Shown: positions 14,812-22,114, numbered from the stretch's first letter. The stretch: 64,000 nt of DNA from Leifsonia sp. Leaf264 (GCF_001422325.1 NZ_LMMR01000005.1:1-64000), one strand, 5' to 3'. A program made the numbers and translations. The notes: generated by a model not told the origin, from the letters alone.

Positions 14812-14924
14812 GGCGTCCCTCGCTTTCCGACCGTGCGCCCCGCGCTTCTACGGGGTCTCGGTCACGGTCCCTACAGGTCTTCCGTGCACATGGCGTGTCC
14901 TTTGCTCTGGTTGTTCGGTTGTTG

Positions 14925-14997
14925 TGACCCCAACGGGATTCGAACCCGTGCTAACGCCGTGAAAGGGCGCCGTCCTAGGCCGCTAAACGATGGGGCC
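14925..14997 (-). tRNA. tRNA-Glu(TTC)
   Basis: Acceptor GGCCCCA/TGGGGTC, anticodon stem GCGCC/GGCGT, loop CTTTCAC, T-loop TTCGAAT. No CCA. Confidence 0.93.
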
Positions 14998-15032
14998 GTC
15001 ACTTGTGACCATCGGTCACTCTTGCTGGTTTG

Positions 15033-15350
15033 TTACCTGAAGACGGTGACGCCTTCGGCAACCTTGCGGCGGAGCTCCTGGGCGTCGCCCTCGAACTCTT
15101 CGCCGTCCTCGTTGTGGAAGGCGACTGTGCCGTCCTCCGGGAGGTTGTTGATGTCGCGGATCAGGAAGGTCTCAGTCACCTCGCGGGCGATGGGACCGTC
15201 GAACTCACGGTCGGCGAACCAGGAGTTGAAGTCCTCGCCCCATTTCGCGACCCACCGGTTGCCGGCCTGCCACAGCCAGTGCGTTGCGACCTGGATCTCG
15301 TCGACGCCCTGGCGGCAGTCGTTGAAGTCGTAGAAGGTGGGGGTTGCCAT
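15033..15350 (-). CDS. hypothetical protein, 105 aa
   Basis: Begins MATPTFYDFNDCRQGVDEIQ and ends LRRKVAEGVTVFR; Trp-rich (HWLWQAGNRWVAKWG), acidic. Ribosome site CGGAGC; the start motif lies at 15390-15398, about 40 bases upstream. Function unknown. Confidence 0.7.
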   Translation of the reverse strand: MATPTFYDFNDCRQGVDEIQVATHWLWQAGNRWVAKWGEDFNSWFADREFDGPIAREVTETFLIRDINNLPEDGTVAFHNEDGEEFEGDAQELRRKVAEGVTVFR

Positions 15351-15441
15351 GATCGCTCCGAGCTGTCGGTTGTCCTTTGTCGAAACCAACATGTGCGGAT
15401 CGTGCACCTTCTGGCAGATGGTGCCGCAGAAGGGGCCGACG

Positions 15442-15515
15442 TCGCTCGGGCAGGACTTGAACCTGCGCATCTTTCCGTTATGAGCGGAATGCCTTTCCAG
15501 CTTGGCTACCGAGCG
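15442..15515 (-). tRNA. tRNA-Met(CAT), elongator type (or Ile2)
   Basis: Fully paired acceptor CGCTCGG/CCGAGCG, anticodon stem TTCCG/CGGAA, loop CTCATAA. The paired position 1-72 separates it from the initiator-like gene at 13136. If C34 were converted to lysidine it would read Ile AUA; the sequence alone cannot decide. Confidence 0.92.
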
Positions 15516-15525
15516 TTGGGTGTTG

Positions 15526-15611
15526 TGCTCACCGCGGGGGTCGAACCCGCACGCGCATTCCTGCGCACTGGCCCCTCAGACCAGCGTGTCTACCTGTTCC
15601 ACCAGGTGAGC
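15526..15611 (-). tRNA. tRNA-Leu(GAG)
   Basis: Class II tRNA with long variable arm (TGCGCAGG...GCGC). Acceptor GCTCACC/GGTGAGC, anticodon stem CTGGT/GCCAG, loop CTGAGGG. No CCA. Confidence 0.94.
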
Positions 15612-15719
15612 GTAGTGTCGAGCCGCGCTTTGAACGGTGCGGTGTCCGTGGTCGTGCTCGACGTCACGGCGTCGACGAGTCCATCTGTGCGGGCAGCGTG
15701 CCGCGTCGTCGATGCGTGC

Positions 15720-15804
15720 TGGTGCCCATCCCGGGACTTGAACCCGGACGCCTTGCGGCGGAGCATTTTGAGTGCTCTGCGTCTGCCATTCCGCCAGACG
15801 GGCG
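15720..15804 (-). tRNA. tRNA-Leu(CAA)
   Basis: Class II. Acceptor GCCCGTC/GATGGGC, anticodon stem GAGCA/TGCTC, loop CTCAAAA, encoded CCA. Confidence 0.94.
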
Positions 15805-15809
15805 TTGGT

Positions 15810-16118
15810 TCACCGGGTGGCGATCGGCCAGAACCTCGGGTCGTTGACCTTTGCGGTGAGCTCGGCGACGGTGTCGAACGGTCCGAAGAACGTCTCGCCG
15901 GTGTCGCCGACGTACTTGTAGGTGATGCCGGCCGGGGTGATCGTTCCGGCTTTCGTCACGGTGACGTTCCGGCATTCCCGTCCGGGGCAGCAGCGACGCA
16001 CCATGGTCGCCGGAAGGTCGGACAGGTCGGCGTTCGACGGGTATGTCGGCTGCTCTTTCGCGTCCTCCGGGATGGTGGTGTTCGCGGGTGCGGGTGCGTT
16101 CCGGTTGATGCTGTGCAT
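15810..16118 (-). CDS. hypothetical protein with CCPG motif, 102 aa
   Basis: Begins MHSINRNAPAPANTTIPEDA. Shares RRCCPG, RN-V and NDP--WP with the 11344-11643 protein, so the two are paralogues. The ATG at 16118 directly follows the start-motif variant CGCCACATG (16137-16129) without a Shine-Dalgarno. Function unknown. Confidence 0.72.
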   Translation of the reverse strand: MHSINRNAPAPANTTIPEDAKEQPTYPSNADLSDLPATMVRRCCPGRECRNVTVTKAGTITPAGITYKYVGDTGETFFGPFDTVAELTAKVNDPRFWPIATR

Positions 16119-16202
16119 ACCCGTCAGGCATGTGGCGGGATGCGCCAACTTCAGAGGGTACGGCGGGCCAACTATCGGCCTTCAGCCGGCGCCGCCTTGA
16201 CG

Positions 16203-16278
16203 TGGGGTGACCGACGGGGCTTGAACCCGCGACATCCTGGTCCACAACCAGGTGCTCTACCAACTGAGCTACGGCCAC
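16203..16278 (-). tRNA. tRNA-His(GTG) without encoded G-1
   Basis: Acceptor GTGGCCG/CGGTCAC, then C73 and encoded CCA. T8-A9 and D-stem GCTC fix the numbering, so the first G is position 1. The base before it is T, whereas bacterial tRNA(His) genes encode G-1. Anticodon stem CCTGG/CCAGG, loop TTGTGGA. The phage Thg1 (6706-7473) could add the missing G opposite C73. Confidence 0.95.
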
Positions 16279-16280
16279 AG

Positions 16281-16353
16281 CTCCCCGAGCTGGATTCGAA
16301 CCAACAACCTCCCGCTCCAGAGGCGGGCGCTCTACCAGTTGCGCTATCGGGGA
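16281..16353 (-). tRNA. tRNA-Gln(CTG)
   Basis: Acceptor TCCCCGA/TCGGGGA, anticodon stem CCCGC/GCGGG, loop CTCTGGA. Two bases from tRNA-His, so its 3' end and the tRNA-His 5' end share one processing site. Confidence 0.94.
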
Positions 16354-16410
16354 CCATCCCACCGTTGCCGGCGGGTGGATATTGCGTCACCTCGGAAGGT
16401 GGCGACTTGG

Positions 16411-16497
16411 CGGCGAGGGCGGGATTTGAACCCGCGAGGGACTCACGCCCCAACCGCCTTAGCAGGGCGGCGCACTAGGCCGCTATGCGACCTCGCC
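16411..16497 (-). tRNA. tRNA-Ser(GCT)
   Basis: Class II. Acceptor GGCGAGG/CCTCGCC, anticodon stem CCGCC/GGCGG, loop CTGCTAA, long variable arm GGGGCGTGAGTCCCT. No CCA. Confidence 0.94.
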
Positions 16498-16702
16498 AGG
16501 GTGGCCGGCTTGACGAACCGACCTGAGGGATTACCTCCGCTGCCAGACAGCTTGCGCTGCGAGGGGCGGATGCCGCGTTTCCCATCGACCGTCCTCACCG
16601 ACCGACCTGAGATCGGAGGGTTCTGTTTCGGGGACGGCGGTGCCTGCCTACCGTTTGATCCTGACGTGCCTGAGCAGGTCAGGTCGTTTCGGGCGGCGTG
16701 CG

Positions 16703-16787
16703 CGGAGATGAGAGGATTCGAACCTCCGAGGGGCGGACCCCAACCAGCTTTCCAAGCTGGCGCCATAGGCCTCTAGGCGACATCTCC
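16703..16787 (-). tRNA. tRNA-Ser(GGA)
   Basis: Class II. Acceptor GGAGATG/CATCTCC, anticodon stem CCAGC/GCTGG, loop TTGGAAA. A promoter motif at 16953-16961 lies upstream with no protein start between. Confidence 0.94.
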
Positions 16788-16925
16788 ATATCCACACGTC
16801 TGACGCAGGTCTGCCGTTACAGGGGAAAGAGGACCAAGCATCGGAAACCCCCAGTCAGCCTTCACCCTAAGAACATGCCTGGCTTGAAGCCTTTTGCTTG
16901 GAAGGTGTTGACGTCATTCGTGTGG

Positions 16926-16945
16926 TGACGGCATCTGCGCCGTCA
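16926..16945 (-). terminator. perfect hairpin downstream of a promoter motif
   Basis: TGACGGC/GCCGTCA with a 6-base loop, lying between the motif at 16953-16961 and tRNA-Ser(GGA). It may end transcription from 16985-17266 or shape the tRNA leader. Confidence 0.4.
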
Positions 16946-16952
16946 TTTACCT

Positions 16953-16961
16953 CATGTGCGG
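16953..16961 (-). promoter_or_regulatory. phage promoter/start motif ahead of tRNA-Ser(GGA)
   Basis: CCGCACATG in minus sense. The ATG that follows reads only 10 codons before a stop, so the next real gene is tRNA-Ser(GGA). This copy therefore supports a role in transcription. Confidence 0.55.
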
Positions 16962-16984
16962 ACGGATCCGCTTTTGCGGGGAAG

Positions 16985-17266
16985 TCAGAGAGGTCTGGCT
17001 TCCCGAACGATCTCTTCCATCCCGTGGGCGTCGGAGCTGATCACATCGGCCGGCTCCCCGATCGCCTCAACGATCTGCTTCTCCAGTTCCACGATCTCCT
17101 CCAAGGAGGGTGTGGCTGGGTAGGTGACGACGAGCTCGATGATGTCGTGGTCGGTGTCGTCGCCTCGGGCGATCGCCCCGAACACGGCGACGAACGTGAC
17201 GCCGTGGGCGTAGGCGACTCGGAGGATGTCGTTTCGATGTTTCGCGAGCCGTTCCGACGCTCTCAT
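16985..17266 (-). CDS. MNT-type nucleotidyltransferase-like protein, 93 aa
   Basis: Begins MRASERLAKHRNDILRVAYA, then VFGAIARGDDTDHDIIELVV, which resembles the GSxxRG...DxD signature of minimal nucleotidyltransferases (MntA type). The first Ser is Ala and the second Asp is replaced (DHDIIE), so activity is doubtful. MNT proteins often act as antitoxins to HEPN RNases; I see no HEPN partner here. No start motif directly precedes the ATG. Confidence 0.65.
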   Translation of the reverse strand: MRASERLAKHRNDILRVAYAHGVTFVAVFGAIARGDDTDHDIIELVVTYPATPSLEEIVELEKQIVEAIGEPADVISSDAHGMEEIVREARPL

Positions 17267-17310
17267 GGGTTCACGGTACCGGCTTCCGGGTACGCGAAAG
17301 AGACTTCTGG

Positions 17311-17649
17311 CTAGGCTGCGACGGTGCCGGCGACCGTGTTGAACGTTGCGGTCAGGGTGCAGAACTGCTCGGCGGACAGCTGGTCGCGGAACATGTCGGC
17401 TGCGACGGCGCTGCGTGCGGCGGCGATTGCCTTCTCACGTCCGCCGAAGAACCCGACGGTGTTCATCCGCTCGGTGACCTGCGGGCCCACTCCTGCTGCA
17501 GCTTCGACGGATCCGGGGATCCGGGCAAGTGCGGCGCGGGCTTCGGTGTACTCGGCGCGGTTGGTCCGCTGGATGCTGAGGTGCTCGACGACCAGCTCTC
17601 CGAACTGGTCCGCGGTGAAGTGGTTCAGCTTCTCGAGGATGCTGTTCAT
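17311..17649 (-). CDS. hypothetical helical protein, 112 aa
   Basis: Begins MNSILEKLNHFTADQFGELV and ends TLTATFNTVAGTVAA; all-helical. Strong ribosome site AAAGGAGC; promoter motif variant CCACACACT at 17696-17704. Function unknown. Confidence 0.7.
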   Translation of the reverse strand: MNSILEKLNHFTADQFGELVVEHLSIQRTNRAEYTEARAALARIPGSVEAAAGVGPQVTERMNTVGFFGGREKAIAAARSAVAADMFRDQLSAEQFCTLTATFNTVAGTVAA

Positions 17650-17695
17650 GGTGTTGCTCCTTTGCATGTGTCGGCCGGCGGTGTGCTCGGCGGTA

Positions 17696-17704
17696 AGTGT
17701 GTGG
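17696..17704 (-). promoter_or_regulatory. phage promoter/start motif (CCACACACT variant)
   Basis: Same form as the copy before the 29646-30458 gene (CACACTTACG). About 47 bases upstream of the 17311-17649 start. The remaining 17705-17922 gap has no gene I can see. Confidence 0.45.
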
Positions 17705-17922
17705 TGCCCTGAGGTATGCACCTCCGCTTGACAGCATCCGGTGCCAGATGTCCAGGCTCTGTTGTTGCTCGTCCTGGCCGGTGGACCCTCACCATGGGTG
17801 AGGGCGCGATTCCCGTGTCTCCTTCTAGGTCCTGGGGGCGTGCCGCGCACATCCGCTTCCCTTGTGACGGCAAGCGCTTGTCGTCGGAAACGGACGGCCG
17901 GTAGAGGCCGATCCAGGACTCG

Positions 17923-18011
17923 CGGAGGGGGTGGGATTCGAACCCACGTAGCGACTCCCGCCGCTCACCGCTTTTCGAAAGCGGACCGATGGGCCTCTAC
18001 GGGACCCCTCC
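17923..18011 (-). tRNA. tRNA-Ser(CGA)
   Basis: Class II. Acceptor GGAGGGG/CCCCTCC, anticodon stem CCGCT/AGCGG, loop TTCGAAA, long arm GAGCGGCGGGAGTCGC. No CCA. Confidence 0.94.
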
Positions 18012-18240
18012 ATGACCACTCGGGACGTGACTCCCTTCGGGTGCTGCATCCGTCTCCCCCGAGGGGGAACGTCCAGGAACTGACGGTGGCAACACCCCCG
18101 GCTGTGGTCCGCCGGGTTCTTCGGGCTCACGGGCCCTGACAACCGATCCGTGACTCTGCCTCCCCGTCGGAGATCAACCCGGCTTCGCGGCATCCCACGT
18201 CACTCCCCTCGAAAGGGCAGCTAGGGGTGGAAGGTTTCTG

Positions 18241-18314
18241 TGGACCTGCTCGGATTTGAACCGAGAACCGTCTCCTTGCAAAGGAGCTGCTCTGCCAATT
18301 GGAGCTACAGGCCC
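18241..18314 (-). tRNA. tRNA-Ala(TGC)
   Basis: Acceptor GGGCCTG/CAGGTCC with the Ala identity pair G3-U70. Loop TTTGCAA; one extra base in the D-arm (GCTCCAATTGG) and an outer G-A mismatch in the anticodon stem. No CCA. Confidence 0.9.
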
Positions 18315-18323
18315 GCGTACTTC

Positions 18324-18398
<75 letters not shown>

Positions 18399-18420
18399 GT
18401 TGCCGGGATGCACCGGTGTG

Positions 18421-18493
18421 TGGACCCTGGGAGGCTCGAACTCCCGACCTCCTCACTGCCAGCGAGGCGCTCTACCAACTGAGCTAAGGGCCC
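18421..18493 (-). tRNA. tRNA-Ala(GGC)
   Basis: Acceptor GGGCCCT/AGGGTCC with G3-U70, anticodon stem CCTCG/TGAGG, loop CTGGCAG. No CCA. Anticodon GGC for Ala is uncommon but standard wobble. Confidence 0.93.
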
Positions 18494-18641
18494 GTGCCGC
18501 ACGGGGCGAAAACCGACTCCGTGCCGTCTGCTTCCGGTCCGGTGATCAACCCGGCCTTGGAGCATCCACTTACGCAGGCTGTGCGTTGCCGCGTTGCCTG
18601 GAAGAGGTGGAGGTTTGTTCTGGTGAGCAATGTGCTCGCTC

Positions 18642-19035
18642 TGGTGGAGATGCCGGGAATTGAACCCGGGTCCATTGCTGCTGAACGAACTCTTCTACGT
18701 GCGTAGTTCATCGTGGGCTGTTTCTCGGCGTTGGTCTCTGCGATGAACAGCGCGACCGCCTGGCCTAACCAGTTCGTGTTCGCCGGAGAAGCACTGGTGG
18801 GCGCTCCGGCTCAGGCTGACGTTTGCTGACGTCGACCAGCCCTGGGTGTCAACCGTGGATCCGTGGGCGGTGCGACGGACTCGCTATGAGTCTCGCGGCT
18901 GCTAAGCGGCGAGAGCGAAGTCGGAACGAGAGGCGTTGGCGTCTCTTGGCGCAGAGTCTGATTTGCGAGGTGGCTCTGCAACCCTCGGCACGCTTCTTTT
19001 CGAAGCAACCAGCGATGTCGAAACCGATCATCCCC
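18642..19035 (-). ncRNA. ssrA: transfer-messenger RNA (tmRNA)
   Basis: The 5' end GGGGATGATCGGTTTCGAC is the canonical tmRNA start and pairs with the 3' end CATCTCC-A-CCA. The T-arm is CCCGGG-TTCAATT-CCCGG. Length 394 nt. The tag frame at 18940-18902 reads ANASRSDFALAA followed by TAG, with the resume codon probably GCC; 12 residues ending ALAA is the actinobacterial form. It rescues stalled ribosomes and tags products for ClpP-type proteases. It sits in the middle of the tRNA island on the same strand. Confidence 0.96.
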
Positions 19036-19557
19036 GATCGTGGTGCGCCTCACGGCGATCCGGTTGTGCAGGGCTCACGGCCGGCCGATTACCTGTTGGT
19101 ACCGACCGGCCGACCGTGTTCCCTTGCTTTCCGCAGCCGAAGCCGCGTCCTATCTGACGCAGGTCATGCAAGCCGGCACTGTGGCCTCTGCCATGACGTC
19201 ATCTGCGCCTTCCAGTCACTCCATGTACGGCACCCGAAGGTGACGCGGAGAGGGAGGCTGCCGTCGGTGACCAAGGCGATTACGCGATTCTCGCACCCGA
19301 CCATCCGGTGCGCTCGCCTTGGTTCTCATGTCGATGTCCTCACCGACGGCCAACCATTCACATCTATGCGCGCGGGTCGCCCCGCACGATCAATCAGGAA
19401 GCTGGCATGGTTCGCGTACGCTGGCCCAGGCCCGGCCTCGATAGCACTTCGCAGGTCAGGCGAGCGCTTCCTGTCGCTCTTCCTGCAAGTGTCGTGTGGT
19501 GCGCTAGGCGCACCCATCACATCGTCGATCGCTGTGTAGTTTTCTCTGATGTGATGT
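19036..19557. other. 522-bp region without recognisable gene
   Basis: Lies upstream of the tmRNA and downstream of tRNA-Asn. No tRNA T-arm, no reading frame with a ribosome site and no start motif is visible on either strand. It may hold the tmRNA promoter or an unrecognised RNA. Confidence 0.5.
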
Positions 19558-19633
19558 TGGCTCCCCGCCTTGGACTCGAACCAAGAACCTGTCGGTTAAC
19601 AGCCGACTGCTCTGCCAATTGAGCTAACGAGGA
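19558..19633 (-). tRNA. tRNA-Asn(GTT), copy 1
   Basis: Acceptor TCCTCGT/GCGGGGA with one mismatch near the base, anticodon stem GTCGG/CCGAC, loop CTGTTAA, encoded CCA. A second Asn(GTT) is 58 bases away. Confidence 0.92.
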
Positions 19634-19691
19634 CCACGTGAACGCGGACGTTCTGGTTTTCGACGATGACATTTCTGTCGCCGTCGGACCG

Positions 19692-19764
19692 CTCCCCCGC
19701 GAGGACTCGAACCTCGAACCTTCCGGTTAACAGCCGGATGCTCTGCCAATTGAGCTACAGGGGA
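19692..19764 (-). tRNA. tRNA-Asn(GTT), copy 2
   Basis: Acceptor TCCCCTG/CGGGGGA, anticodon stem TCCGG/CCGGA, loop CTGTTAA. No CCA. First RNA after two promoter motifs at 19801 and 19836. Confidence 0.94.
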
Positions 19765-19800
19765 TCAGTGCCCGGCCGTGCGGCCGGGGCAGTGATTGGG

Positions 19801-19809
19801 CATGTGGCG
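19801..19809 (-). promoter_or_regulatory. phage promoter motif before tRNA-Asn
   Basis: CGCCACATG (minus sense), 36 bases before the tRNA-Asn 5' end with no protein start in between. Together with the copy at 19836 it indicates that the motif drives transcription rather than only marking start codons. Confidence 0.6.
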
Positions 19810-19835
19810 AACCCGTAGGTCCATCACGAAAGTGT

Positions 19836-19844
19836 CATGTGCGG
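19836..19844 (-). promoter_or_regulatory. second phage promoter motif before tRNA-Asn
   Basis: CCGCACATG (minus sense), 35 bases upstream of the 19801 copy. The ATG it contains opens only a 4-codon frame. Confidence 0.55.
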
Positions 19845-19868
19845 ACTGCGCAGGAAATGCGGAGTTCG

Positions 19869-20615
19869 TCAGTGGTGGTAGTCGAACAGGACCATCGCCT
19901 TCTTCGGCTTCGCGCCGGCTTTGACGGTGTGGACCTCGATCGTGCCGGTGACCTTCACGGTCCGGTCCAGGGGCCGCTCGATGACCACGAGGGCGACGTT
20001 GTCGTCACGGCGAACGTCGGCGCGGACTTCGTAGCGGAGGGCGGGCTTGTCAGCGGTGTTGGCGTGCTCAACTGCCGCAGCTCGGGCTTTCGCCATCGAC
20101 TCGAAGCCTTCACCGACGACCTTGGGTGTTTCGTTGCGACCGCCGTGGAAGCCGACGATGCTGTAGACCGTCTTGGCGGTGCCTTCGGTGGCGGCTGCGG
20201 TGAACTTCCGCAGCTTGATCGGGTCGAGCTTCATGTCGATGACGAACGCGCCCTTGTGGAGGTCGCCCACCTTCTTGAACAAGTCGAAGTAGGAGTCGTT
20301 CCACCAATCGGTGGCTTTGATCTGGTTCGCCTGCGTCTCGGGGATCTCCACCACGAACTTCACCGTCTTCACGGTGACGTCCTCCGGCTCGGCGATCGGG
20401 ACGATGAACGTCCCAGGAGAGTAGTCCTCGAGCTCAGTTGGGTTGGCAGCGAACTTCTCCGGGTGGGTGGCCAGCCGGCGCGGGTGCTCTTCGTTGGCGT
20501 CGGACCATCGGCCGGCTTCCTCGTCGTACCACTTGCTGACGGCCTCGGTGACGAGGTTCCAGTCGGACTTGCCGGGGGTAAGGTCGACGACGACCTGCGC
20601 AGTTGAGTGACCCAT
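19869..20615 (-). CDS. hypothetical protein, 248 aa
   Basis: Begins MGHSTAQVVVDLTPGKSDWN and ends KPKKAMVLFDYHH. Alpha/beta with alternating charged segments, including FTAAATEGTAKTVYSIVGFH and VRRDDNVALVVIERPLDR. '...' Ribosome site GAAGGAGC, and the motif CCGCGCATG at 20644-20652 lies about 30 bases upstream. No family recognised. Confidence 0.72.
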   Translation of the reverse strand: MGHSTAQVVVDLTPGKSDWNLVTEAVSKWYDEEAGRWSDANEEHPRRLATHPEKFAANPTELEDYSPGTFIVPIAEPEDVTVKTVKFVVEIPETQANQIKATDWWNDSYFDLFKKVGDLHKGAFVIDMKLDPIKLRKFTAAATEGTAKTVYSIVGFHGGRNETPKVVGEGFESMAKARAAAVEHANTADKPALRYEVRADVRRDDNVALVVIERPLDRTVKVTGTIEVHTVKAGAKPKKAMVLFDYHH

Positions 20616-20667
20616 GATTCGTGCTCCTTCTTCTCACCACCTACATGCGCGGCGTGGAGAAGGTTTG

Positions 20668-20751
20668 TGCCCACCCCGGGATTTGAACCCGGACGCCCTT
20701 TCGGACACTGGCACCTGAGGCCAGCGCGTCTGCCAATTCCGCCAGACGGGC
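20668..20751 (-). tRNA. tRNA-Leu(CAG)
   Basis: Class II. Acceptor GCCCGTC/GGTGGGC, anticodon stem CTGGC/GCCAG, loop CTCAGGT, variable arm GTCCGAAAGGGC. No CCA. It shares its first 15 bases with tRNA-Leu(CAA). Confidence 0.94.
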
Positions 20752-20847
20752 ATGAGGGACCGCGTGTAACGACGTCGCTCACCTCGACGTCACACCGTCC
20801 TCACTCCGGATGCCGCCCCGGAGCTCTACAAGATTTGGTGTTCCCGT

Positions 20848-20925
20848 CAGCGCGAAGGAATCGAACCGACCTGGCAGGCTCGTGCACAAGCGTTGCCACT
20901 GACCCGCTATGCGGGGCGTGCTGCT
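20848..20925 (-). tRNA. degenerate tRNA-like element (possible Cys GCA)
   Basis: Terminal stem CAGCACG/CGCGCTG (6 of 7 pairs) and a T-loop TTCGATT, but the stem around it is poor. The middle folds as hairpins CCCGC/GCGGG and TGGCA...TGCCA around GTGCAC rather than a normal D/anticodon pair. A GCA triplet is present in the loop region, and no other tRNA-Cys is seen. Decayed tRNA or tRNA mimic. Confidence 0.35.
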
Positions 20926-21033
20926 GTCCAGCAGCTCCCGCCGACGGGAACGAGTCGACGTGAACCGGTCTCGGGTGGTTCACATCACAGCTGCGTCAAC
21001 GCTCCCCGAGAAGGTGTACGTGTTGACGCGCAG

Positions 21034-21121
21034 CGGAGGGAAGGGGATTTGAACCCCTGGTCGGCTTCAAACCGACATCCGTTTTCAAGACGGGCACCTT
21101 AAGCCGCTCAGCCATCCCTCC
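21034..21121 (-). tRNA. tRNA-Ser(TGA)
   Basis: Class II. Acceptor GGAGGGA/TCCCTCC, loop CTTGAAA on stem CCCGT/ACGGA (one mismatch), variable arm TGTCGGTTTGAAGCCGACC. Fourth Ser isoacceptor (GCT, GGA, CGA, TGA). Confidence 0.93.
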
Positions 21122-21146
21122 GTGACATCGATGTGCGCGGTAGCTA

Positions 21147-21215
21147 CCCGCGTGGCCGGATTTGAACCGGCCTTCATGCACCCTGCGTGGCCGGAGTGGA
21201 ACCGGCCTCCCGCGC
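21147..21215 (-). pseudogene. tRNA remnants: tandem T-arm/acceptor 3' ends
   Basis: Two near-identical segments, GCCGG-TTCAAAT-CCGGC-CACGC and GCCGG-TTCCACT-CCGGC-CACGC, follow each other without D-arm or anticodon arm. An ACATCGATG element flanks the block on both sides. Looks like tRNA 3' halves duplicated by recombination. Confidence 0.5.
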
Positions 21216-21228
21216 TCATCGATGTTGG

Positions 21229-21304
21229 CGGTCTTGACGGGATTTGAACCCGCGATTTCCGCCTTGACGGGGCGGCGAGGACGGCCAAACTCCTCTACAA
21301 GACC
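21229..21304 (-). tRNA. tRNA-Asp(GTC), copy 1
   Basis: Acceptor GGTCTTG/CAAGACC, anticodon stem CCGCC/GGCGG, loop CCGTCAA (C33), T-loop TTCAAAT. Five bases from the second Asp gene. Confidence 0.92.
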
Positions 21305-21309
21305 ATGTG

Positions 21310-21384
21310 CGACCCTGACCGGACTTGAACCGGCGACCTCCACCGTGACAGGGTGGCGAGCACTCCAAACTGCTCTACAGGGCC
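21310..21384 (-). tRNA. tRNA-Asp(GTC), copy 2
   Basis: Acceptor GGCCCTG/CAGGGTC, anticodon stem CCACC/GGTGG, loop CTGTCAC, T-loop TTCAAGT. Same anticodon as its neighbour but a clearly different body. Confidence 0.94.
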
Positions 21385-21433
21385 ATCGTCGTGTTGGTGA
21401 CCCGGTTGCACTCTCCGGGGTTCCTCGTGGCTG

Positions 21434-21580
21434 TCAGCGCTGATCGTTGACGGCCTTGTTCTTCGCGGCGCCGCGGGTGCGGCTCCGCTTGCTGCGCTTG
21501 TCGGCGTGGGTGCCGGCGGCCCCGGATCGACGGAGCTCGGCGATCTCGCGGGCGTACTTCGGGTTGGCTATTCCAGCCAT
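21434..21580 (-). CDS. small basic protein, 48 aa
   Basis: Reads MAGIANPKYAREIAELRRSG, then a very Lys/Arg-rich tail (ADKRSKRSRTRGAAKNKA). Excellent ribosome site GGAAGGAGGGGG before the ATG. Sits between tRNA-Asp and tRNA-Ile on the same strand. Probably nucleic-acid or ribosome binding by charge; no family recognised. Confidence 0.7.
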   Translation of the reverse strand: MAGIANPKYAREIAELRRSGAAGTHADKRSKRSRTRGAAKNKAVNDQR

Positions 21581-21612
21581 GCAGATCCCCCTCCTTCCTG
21601 GTTGCGGGATCG

Positions 21613-21689
21613 TGGTGGTCTATCAGGGTTTTGAACCCCGCACCTCTTCGTTATCAGCGAAGCGCTCTAACCGAATGAGCTAATAGACC
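21613..21689 (-). tRNA. tRNA-Ile(GAT)
   Basis: Acceptor GGTCTAT/ATAGACC, anticodon stem CTTCG/CGAAG, loop CTGATAA, encoded CCA. Confidence 0.95.
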
Positions 21690-21690
21690 G

Positions 21691-21767
21691 TGGTGCTCCC
21701 CCTCGGGCTTGAACCGAGGACCCTCCGCTTAAGAGGCGGATGCTCTGACCAACTGAGCTAGAGGAGC
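21691..21767 (-). tRNA. tRNA-Lys(CTT)
   Basis: Acceptor GCTCCTC/GGGGAGC, anticodon stem TCCGC/GCGGA, loop CTCTTAA, encoded CCA. One base from tRNA-Ile. Confidence 0.95.
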
Positions 21768-21961
21768 GCGGCGCTGGTTTCGGTGCGCTGAGCCGCCCCG
21801 TCACTTCCTTCTGGGGAGAAGCTGCTCCTTTCAGCGGTCAACCGGTTCGCCTCCTGCACGGAGACCGAGACGAGGGTTCGCGGCCCTGGTGCCTCGGCTG
21901 GCGTTCTGCCCGGTGTACAGCTGACTCGGCGTGCGACCGCCTGGTCAGTTTCCGTACGCGG

Positions 21962-22044
21962 TGGATGGTGAGGGATTTGAACCCCCGCGCCCCGAAGGGA
22001 CCCGGTCTACAGCCGGGCGCGATCAGCCTCTCTGCCAACCATCC
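21962..22044 (-). tRNA. tRNA-Tyr(GTA)
   Basis: Class II. Acceptor GGATGGT/ACCATCC, anticodon stem CCCGG/CCGGG, loop CTGTAGA, variable arm TCCCTTCGGGGCG. No CCA. Confidence 0.94.
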
Positions 22045-22049
22045 ATGTT

Positions 22050-22114
22050 CGAGGCGCGGCCGCGACTGACGCCGGCATGCTTTGCGCAGCGGCCGGTAGC
22101 GCGGCCGCGCCTCG
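22050..22114. repeat. 15-bp perfect inverted repeat
   Basis: CGAGGCGCGGCCGCG at 22050-22064 and its reverse complement at 22100-22114, 35 bases apart, between tRNA-Tyr and tRNA-Trp. In RNA it would be a very stable hairpin. The rest of 22045-22280 holds no gene. Confidence 0.85.

Noticed and set aside
18823-19539. Plus-strand frame of 238 codons across the tmRNA
   Set aside because: Overlaps the tmRNA completely and has no ribosome site.
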